From: Oceanicola sp.
GTDB taxonomy: Bacteria; Pseudomonadota; Alphaproteobacteria; Rhodobacterales; Rhodobacteraceae
Assembly (NCBI GenBank): GCA_017792405.1
Contig: CP051231.1
Coordinates: 1,218,011 to 1,282,010 of the forward strand
Length of the DNA stretch: 64,000 bases
Reading direction: 5' to 3'
A program made the position numbers and the translations under genes. Below are positions 45,496 through 54,817 of this stretch, piece after piece. Position 1 is the first letter of the stretch; each line of letters opens with the position of its first letter. Under the pieces are notes generated by a model that did not search any database, was not told the DNA's origin, and worked only from the letters and a program-made list of their open reading frames with translations.

Positions 45496-45762
45496 TCAGT
45501 CGTCGGTCGGCTCGCTCGGGGAGTCGCCGGAGGCTTCACCGGGCGCGTCCTTTTCGAACAGGCCGAAGGTGCCGGAGGACTGGGAGGCGCTGGCGCGGTC
45601 GAAGTAGCCCTCGGCGGCCAGACCACGGCGCAGGAGTTCACGCACTGCGGCAGACCGGCTGGGCATACGGTGCTTGAACCGCCAGTCGTCGAGCGCGACG
45701 GTTTCCTCTTCGGTCAGCATGATCTGCAGCCGATCGGTGCGTTTGGCGGTGTTGTCACTCAT
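45496..45762 (-). CDS. Ribbon-helix-helix-type DNA-binding protein
   Basis: An 88-aa protein: an RHH-like strand RLQIMLTEEE, then two helices VALDDWRFKHRMPSRSAAVRELLRRGL, followed by an acidic/Ser-rich tail. Probably a small transcription regulator. ATG 45762 is chosen because a longer frame to 45855 overlaps the EcfG promoter that lies 46 bp upstream, which would make this a member of the general stress regulon. Confidence 0.82.
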   Translation of the reverse strand: MSDNTAKRTDRLQIMLTEEETVALDDWRFKHRMPSRSAAVRELLRRGLAAEGYFDRASASQSSGTFGLFEKDAPGEASGDSPSEPTDD

Positions 45763-45807
45763 CGTCGTCACTTCCGGAAACTGCCTTTTCCGCTTGTTAA
45801 CTGAGGA

Positions 45808-45832
45808 AACGGGCGGTGGGCGCCGAAGTTCC
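45808..45832 (-). promoter_or_regulatory. Consensus EcfG promoter of the ribbon-helix-helix gene
   Basis: Leftward GGAAC (45832-45828), 16 bp, CGTT (45811-45808), a full consensus match 46 bp from the start codon. Confidence 0.75.
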
Positions 45833-45938
45833 GCGGAATGTGCAAAAAATACCAACTATGAGTAAGTTGCGCAAGGTGCTGACTAATCTGTGCTTACAGC
45901 ATGTTTGTATGTTAAGTAGCAGAGAAAAAAAGGAAAAA

Positions 45939-45967
45939 TTGCTACCGACGCGGGGCTGTGGTATAGT
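45939..45967 (+). promoter_or_regulatory. Sigma70-like promoter of the receiver-like gene
   Basis: TTGCTA (45939-45944), 17 bp, TATAGT (45962-45967) in an AT-rich patch. GGAGG follows at 45974-45978, so the leader would be very short, about 12 bases. Confidence 0.55.
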
Positions 45968-45985
45968 TGGGTCGGAGGTGCAGAT

Positions 45986-46396
45986 TTGGACTACGACCGG
46001 ACAGCAAAACCAGAGGTTGAGACCACGGCCGAACGTGTGGCGGTGGTCTGTTCTGACCGTATTCTGGCGCTCGACTTGCAGATGATGCTCTCGGAAGCCG
46101 GATACGAGGTGGTGGAGGTGCCATCCTACGACGCGCTGGCAACGCCGCAGTCCAGCGTGTCTTCGGCGGTTGTCGACATTGGCGACAAGCCGGAGGCGGC
46201 GGTGACGGCGCTGTTGCGGCTGGCGACGGCCAATATTCCGCATGTGATCCTGTCGGATGAGGCGCAGGAGCTGCCTTTGAGCCTGTCGGGCGAGATGCTG
46301 CGAGGCACCTTGCACAAGCCGATCCGGGTGGACGAGCTGCTGCCGCTCCTCGGCCAGTCAGTGCCGCCTCAGCGGGTTGTGCGGCGGATGCCGTAA
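45986..46396 (+). CDS. Degenerate response-regulator receiver protein
   Basis: A 136-aa single-domain protein with a receiver-like fold: first strand VAVVCSDRILALDLQMMLSEAGYEVVEV, a conserved lysine in HKPIRVDEL, and LRLATANIPHVILSD. The usual acidic pair EDE/DD is reduced to SD and the expected phospho-Asp lies in the atypical context VVDIGDKP, so phosphorylation is doubtful. Start is TTG 45986, supported by GGAGG 8 bases before. The last 28 bases overlap the convergent fur gene. Partner unknown. Confidence 0.72.
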   Translation: MDYDRTAKPEVETTAERVAVVCSDRILALDLQMMLSEAGYEVVEVPSYDALATPQSSVSSAVVDIGDKPEAAVTALLRLATANIPHVILSDEAQELPLSLSGEMLRGTLHKPIRVDELLPLLGQSVPPQRVVRRMP

Positions 46397-46785
46397 AGCT
46401 CCAGCCGGTGGCCCTTGAGCTCGTAGCCAAGGCGCTCGGCGATTTTCTCTTGTAGAGCCTCGATCTCGGGGTCGACGAACTCGATCACCTCGCCGGTCTT
46501 CATGTCGATCAGGTGATCGTGGTGATCGCGCTCGGCGTCCTCGTAGCGGGCGCGGCCATCGCCGAATTCCAGCTTTTCGAGCAGCCCGGCCTCTTCAAAC
46601 AGCTTCACGGTGCGGTAGACCGTGGCGAGCGAGATCCGCGGGTCCACGGCGGAGGCGCGGGCATAGAGCTCTTCAACGTCCGGGTGGTCGGAGGCGGCAT
46701 CGAGCACTTCGGCGATCACCTTGCGCTGGCCGGTGATGCGCAGGCCCTTGGCGGCGGAACGCTCGATGAGGGTAGGGGTCGTCAT
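46369..46785 (-). CDS. fur: Fur-family transcriptional regulator (Fur/Mur type)
   Basis: A 138-aa metalloregulator. The winged helix ITGQRKVIAEVLDAASDHPDVEELYARA is followed by SLATVYRTVKLFEEAGL and the metal site HHDHLIDMKTGEVIEF. It has no cysteine, so no structural CxxC zinc site. In this group the Fur homologue may sense manganese (Mur) rather than iron; the sequence cannot decide. Symbol reflects the family. Confidence 0.88.
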   Translation of the reverse strand: MTTPTLIERSAAKGLRITGQRKVIAEVLDAASDHPDVEELYARASAVDPRISLATVYRTVKLFEEAGLLEKLEFGDGRARYEDAERDHHDHLIDMKTGEVIEFVDPEIEALQEKIAERLGYELKGHRLELYGIRRTTR

Positions 46786-46874
46786 GGGGGCCTCCGGCTG
46801 GTGGCACGGGTTTAGCGGGGGCGGCGGCGGATTTCCAGCGGCCCGGGAGGCGGGTGCGGATTTTCCGGTTCAGG

Positions 46875-47705
46875 TCAAAGGGAGAGGGTGCCGCTCATGA
46901 CCGGCACGGCGGCACCGGAGATGGTGACAGAGGTTTCAGTGGTGCGCAGGCCGATGCGCGAAGGGCGGCCCATGTCGTCGCCCTGGTGGATGGTGAGGGT
47001 TTGGGGGCCGTGGAGGGAGGTGAGATAGGCGCCGAGGGCCGCGCAGGCGGAGCCGGTGGCCGGGTCTTCAGGGATGTTGTCGAGCGGGGCGAACATGCGG
47101 GCGTGGATGGTGGCGCCGTCGCGCCAATAGGCGAATTGGGCGAAGTCGAGCGAGCCGGGGTGGGCGGCGGCACCCTGCTTGAAGGCGGCGGTGTCGGGCG
47201 CGCAGGCGGCAAGGGCCTCACGGGTGGTCAGCTCGCTGAGGGTGAAGGGCAGGCCGACGGAGGCGAGGACGGGCGGGTTGGCAAGCGCGGCCTCCGGCAG
47301 GCCGAGGGCGCGGGCAGTGAGTGATGGCTCGGGGTGGGCGAGGATTTGGAGGGCGACCTCTGTGGTGAAGCGGGCTTCGGTTTCGGTCGCATGGGCGCGG
47401 ATCGGGCCCACGCCCAGTTCGAGGGTCATCTCGGGGCCGTGGCCCGCGCGAGCGAGGGCGACGGCGGTGCCGATGAGCGGGTGCCCGGCGAAGGGGATCT
47501 CCATTGTGGGAGTGAAGATGCGGACTTTGGCGGTGTTGGCCGGGTCGTCCGGCGGGAAGACGAAGGTGGTTTCGGAGTAGTTGAACTCGGCGGCGATCTT
47601 CTGGAGGGCGTCTTCGGGGAGGGCGTGCGCGTCTGGGATGACAGCGAGCGGGTTGCCGGTGAAGGGAGTGGAAGTGAAGACGTCTAGGGTGAGGTAGGGG
47701 GTCAT
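46875..47705 (-). CDS. PhzF-family isomerase-like protein
   Basis: A 276-aa protein of the PhzF/diaminopimelate-epimerase fold: start [23 protein letters not shown], the catalytic-Glu segment [12 protein letters not shown] and the second-domain [14 protein letters not shown] with [11 protein letters not shown]. Members isomerise small acids, but the substrate here is unknown. Alone in its direction between fur and moxR. Confidence 0.9.
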   Translation of the reverse strand: MTPYLTLDVFTSTPFTGNPLAVIPDAHALPEDALQKIAAEFNYSETTFVFPPDDPANTAKVRIFTPTMEIPFAGHPLIGTAVALARAGHGPEMTLELGVGPIRAHATETEARFTTEVALQILAHPEPSLTARALGLPEAALANPPVLASVGLPFTLSELTTREALAACAPDTAAFKQGAAAHPGSLDFAQFAYWRDGATIHARMFAPLDNIPEDPATGSACAALGAYLTSLHGPQTLTIHQGDDMGRPSRIGLRTTETSVTISGAAVPVMSGTLSL

Positions 47706-47793
47706 GGGGCGGCGGTCGCGTCAGGAGAGTATAGAGGGCAGGTGAGATTCATCCGGCCCGCGGACCGGGGTGGAAGTGGGCAGATTGCCCACC

Positions 47794-48633
<840 letters not shown>

Positions 48634-48810
48634 GATTTTCCTCAATCTTCTGCCGTGGGCCTGATTGTGATCACGGCATGGTCAATTCCACCCTGACGGC
48701 ATTAAAAGACAGTGACAAGGGGGGCAGGCGCGTGTAGATGGACCGCATTGGAGCGCGTGATGCAAACGACTCGACAGAGTGAAAGAAAAGCACAGCCCGA
48801 GGGAGCACGG

Positions 48811-49233
48811 ATGAAGCAGGAACTTTTTCTGGACGACGATTATCGCCCGGCCGAAGACGAACCCTTCATGAACGATCGCCAGACGGAATACTTCCGTCGC
48901 AAGCTGATTCAGTGGCGCGAAGACCTTCTGTCTGACAGCCGCGACACGATCGAAGCCTTGCAGGATGGCACTCGCAACATCCCCGACATCGCCGACCGTG
49001 CCAGTGAAGAGACCGACCGGGCTCTGGAACTGCGCACCCGCGACCGTCAGCGCAAGCTGGTGGCCAAGATCGACTCGGCGCTGCGCCGGATCGAGAACGG
49101 TGAATACGGATATTGCGAAGAGACCGGCGAGCCGATCAGCCTGAAGCGGCTGGATGCCCGCCCGATCGCAACGCTGAGCCTTGAGGCGCAGGAGCGCCAC
49201 GAGCGCCGCGAAAAGGTGCATCGGGACGACTGA
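48811..49233 (+). CDS. dksA: DksA/TraR-family regulator with reduced zinc finger
   Basis: A 140-aa RNA polymerase secondary-channel protein. The coiled-coil tip keeps the acidic DIADRA motif (Asp59, Asp62), while the C4 zinc finger is reduced: Cys102 in YGYCEETGEPISL is kept but the other positions read T and S-L-E-A, as in a known Rhodobacterales DksA form. It should act with ppGpp to adjust rRNA and amino acid promoters. ATG 48811 follows GAGGGAG. Confidence 0.9.
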   Translation: MKQELFLDDDYRPAEDEPFMNDRQTEYFRRKLIQWREDLLSDSRDTIEALQDGTRNIPDIADRASEETDRALELRTRDRQRKLVAKIDSALRRIENGEYGYCEETGEPISLKRLDARPIATLSLEAQERHERREKVHRDD

Positions 49234-49255
49234 TCCCTTGATGCTGGTTGCAAAA

Positions 49256-49295
49256 CGCGCCCGGAGGCCGAGAGGCCGGCCGGGCGTTGTGTTTT
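49256..49295 (+). terminator. Terminator of dksA
   Basis: GCCCGG/CCGGGC stem topped by GGCC/GGCC and a GAGA tetraloop, then TTGTGTTTT. It ends one base before the next gene's ATG. Confidence 0.8.
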
Positions 49296-49296
49296 C

Positions 49297-50454
49297 ATGA
49301 CCTTGATCGGACTGGATGTGCTGGTGCTCGGCGGCGGGGTCGCCGGGCTGGCCACGGCGCGGGCGCTGGCCCTGCGCGGGGCGCGGGTGCGGCTGCTGGA
49401 GCAGGCGGGCGAGATTGCCGAGGTGGGCGCGGGGCTACAAGTGAGCCCCAATGCGGGCCGGGTGCTGGAGGCGCTTGGGCTGGGGCAGGCGTTTGCGGAA
49501 GTCAGCGACGAGAGCCGGGGCGTGCGGATGCGCGAGGCGGCGCGGGGCCGGGAGGTGGCCTTTGTGCCCTACGCGGGCCGGGGACGGTTTGCCAATGTGC
49601 ATCGGGCCGATCTGATCGCTGTGCTGGAGCGCGGCGCGCGGGAGGCGGGCGTTGAGATCACGCTGGGCTGCCGTGTGGCGGAGGTGCAGCCCGGGGGGCG
49701 TGTGATCACAGAGGCGGGCGAGCCGCTGGAGGCCGGGCTGGTGGTGGGTGCGGATGGGCTGCATTCAGTCGCCCGCGCGGCGGTGTTGGGGACGCAAGAA
49801 CCGGTGTTCACGCATCAGGTGGCGTGGCGGGCGCTGGTGGAGGCCGAGGCGCCGCTGCCGCCGGAGGCGCAGCTGTTCCTCGCGCCGGGGCGGCATTTGG
49901 TGGCCTATCCGCTGAGGGGCGGGCGGCTGATGAATATCGTGGCCTGTGAGGAGCAGGCTGACTGGGCCGAGGAAGGCTGGGAGGTGCCGGGCGATGTGGA
50001 GGCGTTTCGGGCGGCCTTCGCTGGCTTCGGCGGGCCGGTGCCGGGGTGGTTGGCGCGGGTCGAGACGGTGCGGCGCTGGGGGCTGTTCCGGCACGGAGTC
50101 GCGGCGCGGTGGCACCGGGAGCGGCTGGTGATTGTGGGCGATGCGGCCCATCCGACGCTGCCTTACCTTGCACAGGGCGCGGCGATGGGGCTGGAAGACG
50201 CATGGGTGCTGGCAGCATCATTGGCGGAGGCCGATGGGTTGGACGCCGGGCTGGCGGCGTTTCAGGCGGCACGGGAGGCGCGGTGCCGAAAGATCGTGGA
50301 CGCGGCGACGGCGAATGCGCGCAACTATCACCTGCCGCGCGGACCTAAACGCTGGGCGGCGCATTTGGCTCTGGGGCTGGCGAGCCGCTTTGCACCGGGG
50401 GTGCTGCCGGGGCGGTTTGACTGGCTTTGGAGTGAGGATGTGACGGCTGACTGA
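49297..50454 (+). CDS. FAD-dependent monooxygenase (salicylate hydroxylase-like)
   Basis: A 385-aa class A flavin monooxygenase: VLVLGGGVAGLATARALALRG at the N-terminus, VVGADGLHSVAR and GDAAHPTLPYLAQGAAMGLEDA in the FAD-binding C-terminal part. Related to salicylate and 6-hydroxynicotinate hydroxylases or UbiH-type enzymes; no substrate can be assigned. ATG 49297 follows the dksA terminator directly and has no Shine-Dalgarno sequence; GTG 49318 is an alternative start. Confidence 0.83.
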   Translation: MTLIGLDVLVLGGGVAGLATARALALRGARVRLLEQAGEIAEVGAGLQVSPNAGRVLEALGLGQAFAEVSDESRGVRMREAARGREVAFVPYAGRGRFANVHRADLIAVLERGAREAGVEITLGCRVAEVQPGGRVITEAGEPLEAGLVVGADGLHSVARAAVLGTQEPVFTHQVAWRALVEAEAPLPPEAQLFLAPGRHLVAYPLRGGRLMNIVACEEQADWAEEGWEVPGDVEAFRAAFAGFGGPVPGWLARVETVRRWGLFRHGVAARWHRERLVIVGDAAHPTLPYLAQGAAMGLEDAWVLAASLAEADGLDAGLAAFQAAREARCRKIVDAATANARNYHLPRGPKRWAAHLALGLASRFAPGVLPGRFDWLWSEDVTAD

Positions 50455-50465
50455 CGCCGGGTTGT

Positions 50466-51239
50466 TCAGAACAGATCGAGTAGGGGGACGCCCGCAAGGA
50501 GCGGGGCCTTGCGCGGGCCGGAGGTGGTGCCGGTGACCTGCGGCAAGGCGGCGGCGAGGCCGTCTGCGGTGGACACATCGGCTGTGGGGGCAGGGATAGC
50601 GTGAAGCTCCAGCCCGGGGCCTCGCGGCTCTTCGATCACCACGCCGTCCCAGCGGGCGGCGGTGCGTTTTGAGGTGACGAAGAGGTAATAGGCATCCCAG
50701 CCGCCGATGGGGTCGAGCGTGACGAGCTGGAGGCCGTTGGCGTCGAAGACAGGGGCGTAATGGGCCCAGACCACGGGCATGGCGCCCCATTCGTCCCAGT
50801 GCAGGGCTTCGTCTGCGATGATCTGCTCGGGGTCGGGCCGGTCGGTGACGCCGTGGGCCTCGAGCATGGCATCGAGTTGGGGGCAGGCCTGCTCGCAGCC
50901 GTCTTTCCAATCGAAATAGGCGGCGCGGGGGCTGTCCCACGAGAAGGCCGCGGAGAGATACCAGGCGAGGGTGATGGAGCGAGAGCCGCCGTCATCGAGC
51001 GCGACGCCGGTTTCGGCCTCGATCACGCCGGGCGTGTCGCCGCTTTCAATCGCGCGGGCGACGGTGAGGGCCTCGCTGTCATTGCCGGTGATGAGGCGGG
51101 TGAGCTTGACGCGGGGCGCATCGAAGGCGCCTTGCCGCCACAGATAAAGCGGCGGCGGGGCGAGCAGGGGCAGAGAGGCCACGAGGGCAATGAGCGAGAG
51201 CGCACCGCTGGCGGCGGCGCGGTCGGGGATGTCAGACAT
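50466..51239 (-). CDS. Membrane-anchored protein of unknown function
   Basis: A 257-aa protein with one N-terminal hydrophobic segment (residues about 12-34) and a large soluble part that contains DWKDGCEQACPQLDAM (a Cys pair) and IGGWDAYYLFVTSKRT. I do not recognise a family. It overlaps the xthA stop by eight bases and is probably cotranscribed with it. Confidence 0.7.
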   Translation of the reverse strand: MSDIPDRAAASGALSLIALVASLPLLAPPPLYLWRQGAFDAPRVKLTRLITGNDSEALTVARAIESGDTPGVIEAETGVALDDGGSRSITLAWYLSAAFSWDSPRAAYFDWKDGCEQACPQLDAMLEAHGVTDRPDPEQIIADEALHWDEWGAMPVVWAHYAPVFDANGLQLVTLDPIGGWDAYYLFVTSKRTAARWDGVVIEEPRGPGLELHAIPAPTADVSTADGLAAALPQVTGTTSGPRKAPLLAGVPLLDLF

Positions 51240-52023
51240 CCAGATCGACCCAGACGGGCACGTGGTCGGAGGGCTTTTCGCGGCCGCGCACGTCTTTTTC
51301 GATCCAACAGTCGCGCAGGGTGTCGGCGGCTTGCGGGGTCAGCAGGAAATGGTCGATGCGGATGCCGTCGTTCCGATCCCACGCGCCGCGCTGGTAATCC
51401 CAGAAGGAGTAGTGGCCGGGGCCGCGGGTACGGGCGCGGAAGGCCTCGGTGAAACCGAGGTTGTTCAGCGTGCGCCATTTGGCGAGGCTTTCGGGGTGAA
51501 ACAGCGCGTCGCCGACCCAAGCCTCGGGGCGGGCGGCGTCGATGGCGGAGGGGATGATGTTGTAATCGCCCGCCATCAGCGCGGGCTGCTCCTCGGCCAG
51601 TAGGGCTTTGCCGCGTTCGATCAGCCGGTCCATCCAGGCGAGCTTGTAGCGGAACTTCTCGCTCTGCCCGTCTTCAACCGGGTTGCCGTTGGGCAGGTAG
51701 AGGCCGCAGAGGCGGATGGCGGTGCGCTCGCCCATCACGGTGGCCTCGATCCAGCGGGCCTGCTCGTCGGTGTCGTCGCCGGGCAGGCCGCGCGTGACAT
51801 CTTCGAGCGGGAGTTTGGAGAGGATGGCGACGCCGTTGAAGCCCTTTTGGCCGTGGGTCTCGACCTGATAGCCGAGATCCTCGAAATGCTCGCGGGGGAA
51901 GGCCTCGTCGACCGATTTGATCTCTTGAAGGAGGGCCACATCGGGGGCGCTCTCGGTGAGCCAATCGGTGACGGCACCGATGCGGGCCTTCACGCCGTTG
52001 ATGTTGAAGGTGGCGATTTTCAT
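51232..52023 (-). CDS. xthA: Exodeoxyribonuclease III
   Basis: A 263-aa base-excision repair nuclease of the EEP fold: KIATFNINGVKARI, the catalytic Glu in LLQEIKSVDEAFP, GLYLPNGNP, AGDYNIIPSAID, and RIDHFLLTP with the final DHVPVWVDL. It cuts 5' to abasic sites and trims 3' ends. Length is normal. ATG 52023 starts the leftward unit with the unknown membrane-anchored protein. Confidence 0.95.
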   Translation of the reverse strand: MKIATFNINGVKARIGAVTDWLTESAPDVALLQEIKSVDEAFPREHFEDLGYQVETHGQKGFNGVAILSKLPLEDVTRGLPGDDTDEQARWIEATVMGERTAIRLCGLYLPNGNPVEDGQSEKFRYKLAWMDRLIERGKALLAEEQPALMAGDYNIIPSAIDAARPEAWVGDALFHPESLAKWRTLNNLGFTEAFRARTRGPGHYSFWDYQRGAWDRNDGIRIDHFLLTPQAADTLRDCWIEKDVRGREKPSDHVPVWVDLDV

Positions 52024-52230
52024 GGGGCCCTCCGCGCTTGCCGGGCCTTTCTGCCCGATCGGGCCGGGGCGCACAATGTCTGACCGGGGTCTGAGCGGGG
52101 TCATCGCGGGGACATAACGGTGGCAGTTGGATTTCAGGGAACCGGGCGTGGGGCGGGCTGGTTCATCTGATGACAGGCCGCGCGGCAAGAGGCGCAGGCC
52201 GGACCCAGACAGAGCCGAGAGAGACACCCG

Positions 52231-52437
52231 ATGTTCAGCACCATCTTTGGCCCGCGTGCCAGCGAGACCCCCAGAATCGAGACCCGCCGCGAAGCGATCG
52301 AGCGGCTGCTTGGCGACCTGAACACGGCGATCGACTTTCTGCCCGAGAAACCGGCGGTCACGGTGAACCCGCGCACCGGGCATATCTCGCTCGACCTGCC
52401 CGACGAAACGGTGGATCTGACGCGGCATCTGGCCTGA
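52231..52437 (+). CDS. Small protein of unknown function
   Basis: A 68-aa acidic protein (IETRREAIERLLGDLNTAIDFL, then VNPRTGHISLDLPDE). I do not recognise a family. ATG 52231 has GAGAGAG upstream. It may be a conserved Rhodobacteraceae small protein next to xthA; an EcfG-like pair GGAAC-N17-GGTT lies at 52138-52163. Confidence 0.6.
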   Translation: MFSTIFGPRASETPRIETRREAIERLLGDLNTAIDFLPEKPAVTVNPRTGHISLDLPDETVDLTRHLA

Positions 52438-52535
52438 CACCGCGCCCTGCGCCGGGCGGGCCGCGCACGGTGCGGCGACTGGCCTGCCGTGCCTGCTGCC
52501 GCTCGGCGGGTCGTTGCATAAGTAACGGGATCAGC

Positions 52536-52604
52536 GTGAAAATTTCACACAACGGTCCTTGAAGCGCCTTGCCGGTATCTCTACTTTGAGATGTATTGTG
52601 TGAA
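52536..52604. repeat. Inverted repeats upstream of vgrG
   Basis: GTGAAA/TTTCAC forms a 13-bp near-palindrome at 52536-52548, and TTCACACAA (52544-52552) recurs as its exact complement TTGTGTGAA at 52596-52604. The area is AT-richer than its surroundings and lies in the vgrG leader, so it may be an operator or promoter region. Confidence 0.5.
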
Positions 52605-52668
52605 CGTATTTTGACTCACTTGAATCTTGGCAATTGACGCCTCCCCCCTCAATGGTGCGTTTTTTTCA

Positions 52669-54807
52669 ATGGATGGCGTTTATACCCAGGAGACAAACCT
52701 CGGCTGGATCGAGACGGATCTGGGCAAGGATCACCTGCTGCTTCTGAAATTTGCCGGGACGGACAGGGTCAACGGGCTGTTCGACTACCGGGCCGAAGTG
52801 CTCGCGCGGAAGGGGCTGGACCCCGATGCGTTGCTGGGCACCCATGCGACGGTGCAGCTGGAAACGGTGAACCACGGGGCCTGTCCCTTCGACGGCATCG
52901 TGACGGCTGTGGAGTGGATGAAGGCGGATGTGGCCGGGGACCGCTATGCGCTGGAGCTGCGCCCGTGGTTCTGGCTCGCCGGGCGGCGGCGGCAGCAGCG
53001 GATCTTCCACGAGATGCCGGTGAACGACATTCTGGAGCAGGTGCTGGGCGATTGGTCGGGTGCCGGGCCGGAGACCCACAGGCTTGATCTGAACCAGACC
53101 TATCCCGAGCTGGAATACACGGTGCAATACCGCGAGAGCGACCTCGCCTTTGCCTGCCGGCTGATGGAGCGCTTCGGGGTCAGCTACCATTTTGAGCATG
53201 AGGCGGGGAACCACTGCCTTGTGCTGACCGACAGCCATGAGGCGATGGGCGAGCTGCCCGATATCACCCGCGAGTATCGCCCGGTGGAGGAGAACTTCCG
53301 TAAGGAGGAAGAGCACTTCTGGGACTGGCGGCGCGCCCGCCACATGACCACCGGCAAGATCAAGCTCGCCGACTACAACTTCAAGAAGCCCGGCGCGAAC
53401 CAGGTGGTGGAGCAGGTGGGCGATGCGGAGTTCAGCTTCGGCGATATCGAGAGCTACGATTACCCGACCGGCATCGAGGACACCGGCGTGCCGGGCGCGC
53501 CGCGCGAGCCGAACCGCACCGCGCCCGACAGCGAGGATGACACCGCCCGCAAGGCACTGGCACAGCTGCGGACCACGCAAGAACGCAGCGAGGATGTGCG
53601 TGCCCATGCGGCGGGCGATGTGATCAGCCTGAAGTCGGGCATGCGCTGCACCGCCCACGGGCCGTTTGCCGATTTTATCGCCGCCGAGCAGCACCTTTGC
53701 CTCGAGGCGCGCCACGAGTTCACCTCGGAGGCCTATCGCTCCGGCGCAACTGACGGCGAGCGGGCCTATGAAGGGCATTATGTGCTCACCCCGGTTTCGG
53801 CCCCGTTTGCTCCGGTTCGCGCCACAGCGCAGCCCATCGTGCAGGGGCCTCAGACGGCCCGCGTGGTGGGCGAGGGCGAAATCGACTGCGACAAGTACGG
53901 CCGCATCCTCGTGCGCTTCCACTGGGACCTGACCGGCGCCCACTCGATGCGCTGCCGGGTCAGCCAGAACTGGGCCGGCAAGGGCTGGGGCGGCATGGTG
54001 ATCCCGCGGATCGGCATGGAAGTGGTGGTGGAGTTTATCGAGGGCAACCCCGACAAGCCGCTGGTGACGGGTTGTGTTTATAACGGGAAGAACGACGTGC
54101 CGTGGGAGTTGCCCAAGCATAAGACGCGTTCGACCTTCCGGACAGATACGCATCAGGGCAAGGGGTTCAACGAGCTCTACTTCGAGGACGAGAAGGACGA
54201 GGAGAAGATCTATCTCCACGCCCAGAAGGACCATGAGATCCACGTTGAGAACAACCGCGCCAAGCGGGTGGACCGGAACCAGTCGGAGAGCGTGGGCAAC
54301 AACAAGTCGATCGAGGTGGGCAACAACCACCACGAGGTGATCGGCGGCAACATGACCCTGATGGTCGGCCCCAACAAGTTGCAGAGCGCCGTGACCGGCG
54401 CCTTCACCGCCTTCACCGGCAAGCTGGGCGATCTGGCCAACAAGCTGGGGCTGCCGGACTTTCTGAACATGGGCGAGGGGAACCTCGTGATCGGGGTGGC
54501 GAAGAACAAGGCGGAGACGGTGATGCTCTCTTCGACCGAGATGGTTGGCGCTGCGAAGGCGCTGACGGTCGGCGGCGGCTATCAGGTGACTGTCGGGGGC
54601 ATCAAGAACGAGAGCGTTGCGATCGGGTCGTGGGAGGAAGTCGGCAACAACAAGGTCGTTCACGTGGGCGAGAAGTTCGAGCTGGTGGTCGGAAAGTCGA
54701 AGTTGGTGATGGACCGGGATGGCAACATCTCGTTGGAGGGTGTCGATATCAAGATCAACGGCAGTTCCAGCATCAAAGCGACGGCCGGTCGTATCGACCT
54801 GAACTAG
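52669..54807 (+). CDS. vgrG: VgrG/Tss I type VI secretion spike protein
   Basis: A 712-aa spike protein that forms the tip of the type VI secretion tube. N-terminal gp27-like part (TNLGWIETDLGKDHLLLLKFAG...DYRAEVLARKGLDPDALLG), gp5-like OB region with GKWGG-type VSQNWAGKGWGGMVIPRIGMEVVVEFIEGNPDKPLVTGCVYNG, then a beta-helix with repeated GNNKS/GNN elements and the LVMDRDGNISLEGVDIKING end. Start ATG 52669 is preferred; TTG 52627 adds 14 residues and neither has a good ribosome site. No secretion-core genes are in the window. Confidence 0.93.
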   Translation: MDGVYTQETNLGWIETDLGKDHLLLLKFAGTDRVNGLFDYRAEVLARKGLDPDALLGTHATVQLETVNHGACPFDGIVTAVEWMKADVAGDRYALELRPWFWLAGRRRQQRIFHEMPVNDILEQVLGDWSGAGPETHRLDLNQTYPELEYTVQYRESDLAFACRLMERFGVSYHFEHEAGNHCLVLTDSHEAMGELPDITREYRPVEENFRKEEEHFWDWRRARHMTTGKIKLADYNFKKPGANQVVEQVGDAEFSFGDIESYDYPTGIEDTGVPGAPREPNRTAPDSEDDTARKALAQLRTTQERSEDVRAHAAGDVISLKSGMRCTAHGPFADFIAAEQHLCLEARHEFTSEAYRSGATDGERAYEGHYVLTPVSAPFAPVRATAQPIVQGPQTARVVGEGEIDCDKYGRILVRFHWDLTGAHSMRCRVSQNWAGKGWGGMVIPRIGMEVVVEFIEGNPDKPLVTGCVYNGKNDVPWELPKHKTRSTFRTDTHQGKGFNELYFEDEKDEEKIYLHAQKDHEIHVENNRAKRVDRNQSESVGNNKSIEVGNNHHEVIGGNMTLMVGPNKLQSAVTGAFTAFTGKLGDLANKLGLPDFLNMGEGNLVIGVAKNKAETVMLSSTEMVGAAKALTVGGGYQVTVGGIKNESVAIGSWEEVGNNKVVHVGEKFELVVGKSKLVMDRDGNISLEGVDIKINGSSSIKATAGRIDLN

Positions 54808-54817
54808 GAGCGAAGTC

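Noticed and set aside
45816-46085. An 89-codon rightward frame between the RHH and receiver-like genes
   Set aside because: It covers two promoters and the start of the receiver-like gene, has no ribosome site and no family resemblance.
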